DNA from: an uncultured Eggerthella sp.
Lineage (GTDB): Bacteria; Actinomycetota; Coriobacteriia; Coriobacteriales; Eggerthellaceae
Direction: 5' to 3'
Length of the DNA: 64,000 bases
Assembly (NCBI GenBank): GCA_900542065.1
Contig: UQLU01000007.1
Coordinates: 1-64,000 of the forward strand
In this document: piece after piece, positions 61,336 to 64,000 of the stretch
How positions within the stretch are numbered: the first letter of the stretch is position 1
Layout: the number at the start of each line of letters is the position of its first letter
Program-made: the position numbers and the translations under genes
The notes under the pieces: generated by a model
The model's database searches: none
What the model was told of the DNA's origin: nothing
The model's input: only the letters and a program-made list of their open reading frames with translations

Positions 61336-64000
61336 AACTTACCTGTGAACAAGAATTTAATGCGGGTCCACAAGCTTGGCTTCTTAGGAACGAGCTGAAT
61401 TGCACCTGCCTCGCTTGCTTTCTGCTCAGTTGGGATGACTTCAACTTCAGGCGCTGCTTGTGCGCTTTCCTGGGGTTGAGCAGTAGCTTGAGCAGGGGCA
61501 GATTGTTGGGTCGCAGCGGCTGCTTGCTGAGCCGCAGCCTGACCTTCAGTTGCACCGAATGCAGGACCTGCTACACCAGGTTCAACCTCTTCAATTCCGC
61601 CTGCAACAGAAGCGCCTTCAGCTGAAGTGCTTGCTGGAGCGGAGGTAGAAGTGGAGGTAGAGGCTGAAGCGGGAGCGTCAGCGGAAGCAGCGACGGATGA
61701 TGCGGATTCTGTCGCGGTATCGGAACTAGAGCCAGTTGCGGCATCAGAGCCAGCCTCGGAACCAACCGCGCTTGCATCAGCTACCTGAACTGCATCAAAC
61801 GTTGCTTCCTGGCCTTCGACTTCAAGAGCAGCGTTAGCGTCTTCAGCTTGAGGAGCAACGTTACCAACACCAGGAAGTGGCTCGCCCGTTTCGGGGTTTT
61901 CCACGATAGGGGTAGCTGCGGAAGTCATCATTTCGCGATCGCGAATACGTTGAACTCGAGCAGTAGCACTACGCTGAGCTGCCTGTTCTTCGCGAACCTC
62001 TAATGAGTGCAGGTAATCCTCGCGAGCTTTCTTAATCAGGTATTCCTGCGAATCAAACGATTCAGGAATGCCGTCAGGGCCTTCTGCTGCAAAGAACTCA
62101 AGAGGAGTGTACTCAAGATCATTCTTCAACATACGCAGTTTTGCAGTGTCGGAAAGCGAAATATCCAGGTACTCGTTAACTTTTTCCTTGAGTTCTTCGT
62201 TTTTGATAGGCCAAGCAATTTCAACGCGCTTTTCCATGTTTCGGGTCATTAAGTCCGCACTGGAAAGGTAAATTTCACGGTTGTCGCGAGGACCGAAGCC
62301 ATAAATTCGGCTGTGTTCAAGCAAACGACCAACAATTGAAACTACCTTTACGTTGTCGGTATAACCTTCAACGCCTGGAACCAGACAAGAAATGCCACGA
62401 ACGAACAGGGTTGCTTTAACTCCTGCCTGAGAAGCTTCTGCAATCTTGTCGATTATGTCTTTGTCGGTTACGGAATTGGTCTTAAACATCAATCCGTTTG
62501 GCTTGCCTGCACGAGCAAGCTCAATCTGCTCGTCGATCTTTGCCAAGATCATTGGCTTGATCTGCAGAGGAGCAACAGAAAGCGTTTGATAGCGATCAGA
62601 TGCGTTTTCGAGCTGCATGTTGCGGAAGAACTCTGCTGCATCTTTGCCGATGCTCTCATCGGTAGTGATGAACGAGAAGTCCGTATAGAGCTTAGAAGTC
62701 TTTTCGTTATAGTTGCCCGTACCCAGCTGAGTGATATGCTGAATGCCTTTGTCGGTGTGACGGGTAATAGCGCAAATCTTTGAATGAACCTTAAAGTCGT
62801 GGAAACCATAGATTACATTTGCGCCTGCCTGCTCGAAGCGCTGAGACCATTCAATGTTGTTGGATTCGTCAAAGCGTGCACGCAATTCGAACAGAGCGGT
62901 TACTTCTTTGCCGTTTTCGGCAGCTGCCAACAAAGCTTCGGCCAAATGTGACTGACTGGCTAAGCGGTACAGCGTAATCTTGATAGAAATAACGGAAGGA
63001 TCTACGGAAGCTTCGCGAAGCATGGTTACAAAAGGATCCATGCTCTCATAAGGATACATAAGCAAAGCATCCTTTTCGCAAACCTGTTCAATAATAGAGC
63101 GCTTCTTATCAAGGCATGCAGGCCAGGTAGGGGTGAATGGCTCGGGGGTAAGCTTGCTGGCTAACTCGGGTTTAACCATGCCGTCTAAGCCCCATGCATA
63201 TCCCATATCCAAAGGTACGCTTGTTACGTAGACCTGATGCATCTTCAAACCAAGACGCTTCAGTAAGAATTTCTTGGTTACAGGAGAAAGCGGCGTGTCG
63301 GTTTCCAAGCGAACAGGAGCAAGGCGCGCACGCTTTTTCAAAATACGCTTCATATGCTCGCGGTAATCGTAATCCATATCCTCGGTGCCATCGTTTGGAT
63401 CGATGTCGGCATTACGGGTTACGCAGATTACGCTTGCGCGCTTGGTGGTATACATCGAGAAGACATCGCTCACGATGGTCTTCAGAGCGTTTTCGAGCAA
63501 GATGAACTGGGTGCCTTCACCAGGAAGCGGAATAACACGCTTTGCCTGACGGGGAAGTGGTACTAAACCAAACGTTGCATCTTCAGCGCCCAGGTTCTTT
63601 TCCTTCTTCTTGTCTGAGCCCTTGTCTGAGCCCTTGGTTTTTGTAGGAGCGTTTTCTTCATCAAGACGAAGAAGAACATAAAGTGCGCCGTTTTCTAGGT
63701 GAGGGAAGGGGTGGCGGGAGTTGATAATCTGGGGTGACAAATAAGGAACAACTTGAGCTTTGAGATATTCACTAAGATAAGCTGCTTGTTCTTTATTTAA
63801 CTCATCTTCTTTAAGCTGGCGAATACCGCGTTCGGCAAGTTTTTCCTGAATCTGGTTATAAATGCGCTCTTGCTCTGGATACAGCTCGTGGCAACGATCG
63901 TAAATTGCGCGAAGCTGCTCGTCGGGAGTCATCTGAGTTTTATTGTCACGCAGTTCTTTATTTACTAAAGAAAGATCAGTCAAGCTGCCCACGCGAACCA
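61329..64000 (-). CDS. ppk: Polyphosphate kinase, 5' end outside window, with long Ala/Ser-rich tail
   Basis: This is a PPK1-family kinase that builds polyphosphate from ATP. The frame is open to the window edge. The codons before the first in-frame GTG read MVR-VGSLTDL, matching the middle of the N-terminal domain, so roughly the first 50 residues are missing. Visible are YPYESMDPFV, the autophosphorylated histidine region FKVHSKICAITR and LGTGNYNEKTSKLYTDFS, then GRLLEHSRIYGFG and YLSSADLMTRNMEKRVE. After the normal end (near DYLHSLEVREEQ) there is an extension of about 220 residues of Ala, Ser, Thr, Gln and Glu, closed by a basic-hydrophobic segment, SLWTRIKFLFTGKLS. The tail could tether the enzyme. 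An exopolyphosphatase gene is at 20906. Confidence 0.94.
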   Translation of the reverse strand, partial: VRVGSLTDLSLVNKELRDNKTQMTPDEQLRAIYDRCHELYPEQERIYNQIQEKLAERGIRQLKEDELNKEQAAYLSEYLKAQVVPYLSPQIINSRHPFPHLENGALYVLLRLDEENAPTKTKGSDKGSDKKKEKNLGAEDATFGLVPLPRQAKRVIPLPGEGTQFILLENALKTIVSDVFSMYTTKRASVICVTRNADIDPNDGTEDMDYDYREHMKRILKKRARLAPVRLETDTPLSPVTKKFLLKRLGLKMHQVYVTSVPLDMGYAWGLDGMVKPELASKLTPEPFTPTWPACLDKKRSIIEQVCEKDALLMYPYESMDPFVTMLREASVDPSVISIKITLYRLASQSHLAEALLAAAENGKEVTALFELRARFDESNNIEWSQRFEQAGANVIYGFHDFKVHSKICAITRHTDKGIQHITQLGTGNYNEKTSKLYTDFSFITTDESIGKDAAEFFRNMQLENASDRYQTLSVAPLQIKPMILAKIDEQIELARAGKPNGLMFKTNSVTDKDIIDKIAEASQAGVKATLFVRGISCLVPGVEGYTDNVKVVSIVGRLLEHSRIYGFGPRDNREIYLSSADLMTRNMEKRVEIAWPIKNEELKEKVNEYLDISLSDTAKLRMLKNDLEYTPLEFFAAEGPDGIPESFDSQEYLIKKAREDYLHSLEVREEQAAQRSATARVQRIRDREMMTSAATPIVENPETGEPLPGVGNVAPQAEDANAALEVEGQEATFDAVQVADASAVGSEAGSDAATGSSSDTATESASSVAASADAPASASTSTSTSAPASTSAEGASVAGGIEEVEPGVAGPAFGATEGQAAAQQAAAATQQSAPAQATAQPQESAQAAPEVEVIPTEQKASEAGAIQLVPKKPSLWTRIKFLFTGKLS

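Overview
The window reads as a chromosomal segment of a Coriobacteriia actinobacterium, probably order Eggerthellales. The evidence is the style of RpoB and RpoC, the glmU-prs-pth gene order, DapL-type lysine synthesis, and the pairing of an arginine/ornithine-type antiporter with an arginine-modifying hydrolase. Base composition is intermediate, roughly half G+C by eye. That would suit a small asaccharolytic genus such as Cryptobacterium better than the GC-rich genera Eggerthella or Slackia. The genus is inference. No phage, IS transposase, CRISPR array or rRNA operon is visible; one complete tRNA is present.

Left third (1-24,300): a 32-residue membrane peptide and a TauE/SafE exporter precede a strong promoter and rpoB-rpoC, which ends in a terminator. 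Then come an SAH/MTA deaminase, hisE and glmM. Leftward-transcribed genes follow for an APC antiporter and a dimethylargininase-like enzyme, then an Fe-S aldo/keto reductase, a SpoU methyltransferase, yebC, a DivIC/FtsB-like division protein, ppx, tRNA-Leu(UAA), a polyprenyl diphosphate synthase and a CwlM-like peptidoglycan-binding protein.

Middle (24,300-36,600): glmU-prs-pth, a giant RecJ exonuclease fused to a RecQ-like helicase, the (p)ppGpp enzyme Rel, an MBL hydrolase, a DUF47/PhoU-like protein and aspartokinase.

Right half (36,600-64,000) is mostly leftward. It holds a complete tryptophan operon, trpE-G-D-(C+F+B)-A, behind a long tryptophan T-box leader. Next are purF, dapL, dapF, a type III glutamine synthetase and the two glutamate synthase subunits. 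Asd is rightward. A DNA-deoxyinosine glycosylase/NAD(P)HX epimerase fusion, a divergent peptide deformylase and a truncated-by-window ppk follow. Aspartokinase, Asd, DapL and DapF together supply much of the aspartate-to-meso-diaminopimelate route, while GlmM, GlmU, the prenyl synthase and the CwlM-like protein feed cell-wall synthesis. GSIII plus GOGAT assimilate ammonium and supply glutamine and glutamate to PurF, TrpE/G and DapL.

Two genome-wide themes stand out. First, domain fusions: RecJ-RecQ, TrpC-F-B, glycosylase-NnrE, and an alpha-CTD-like domain on the C-terminus of RpoC. Second, degenerate short tandem repeats: periods of about 22-25, 43 and 45 bp fill intergenic gaps, and periods of 18, 24 and 30 bp occur in frame in protein linkers and tails. 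A separate dispersed element with CCCTGCAG inverted ends is present in two copies plus a possible remnant.
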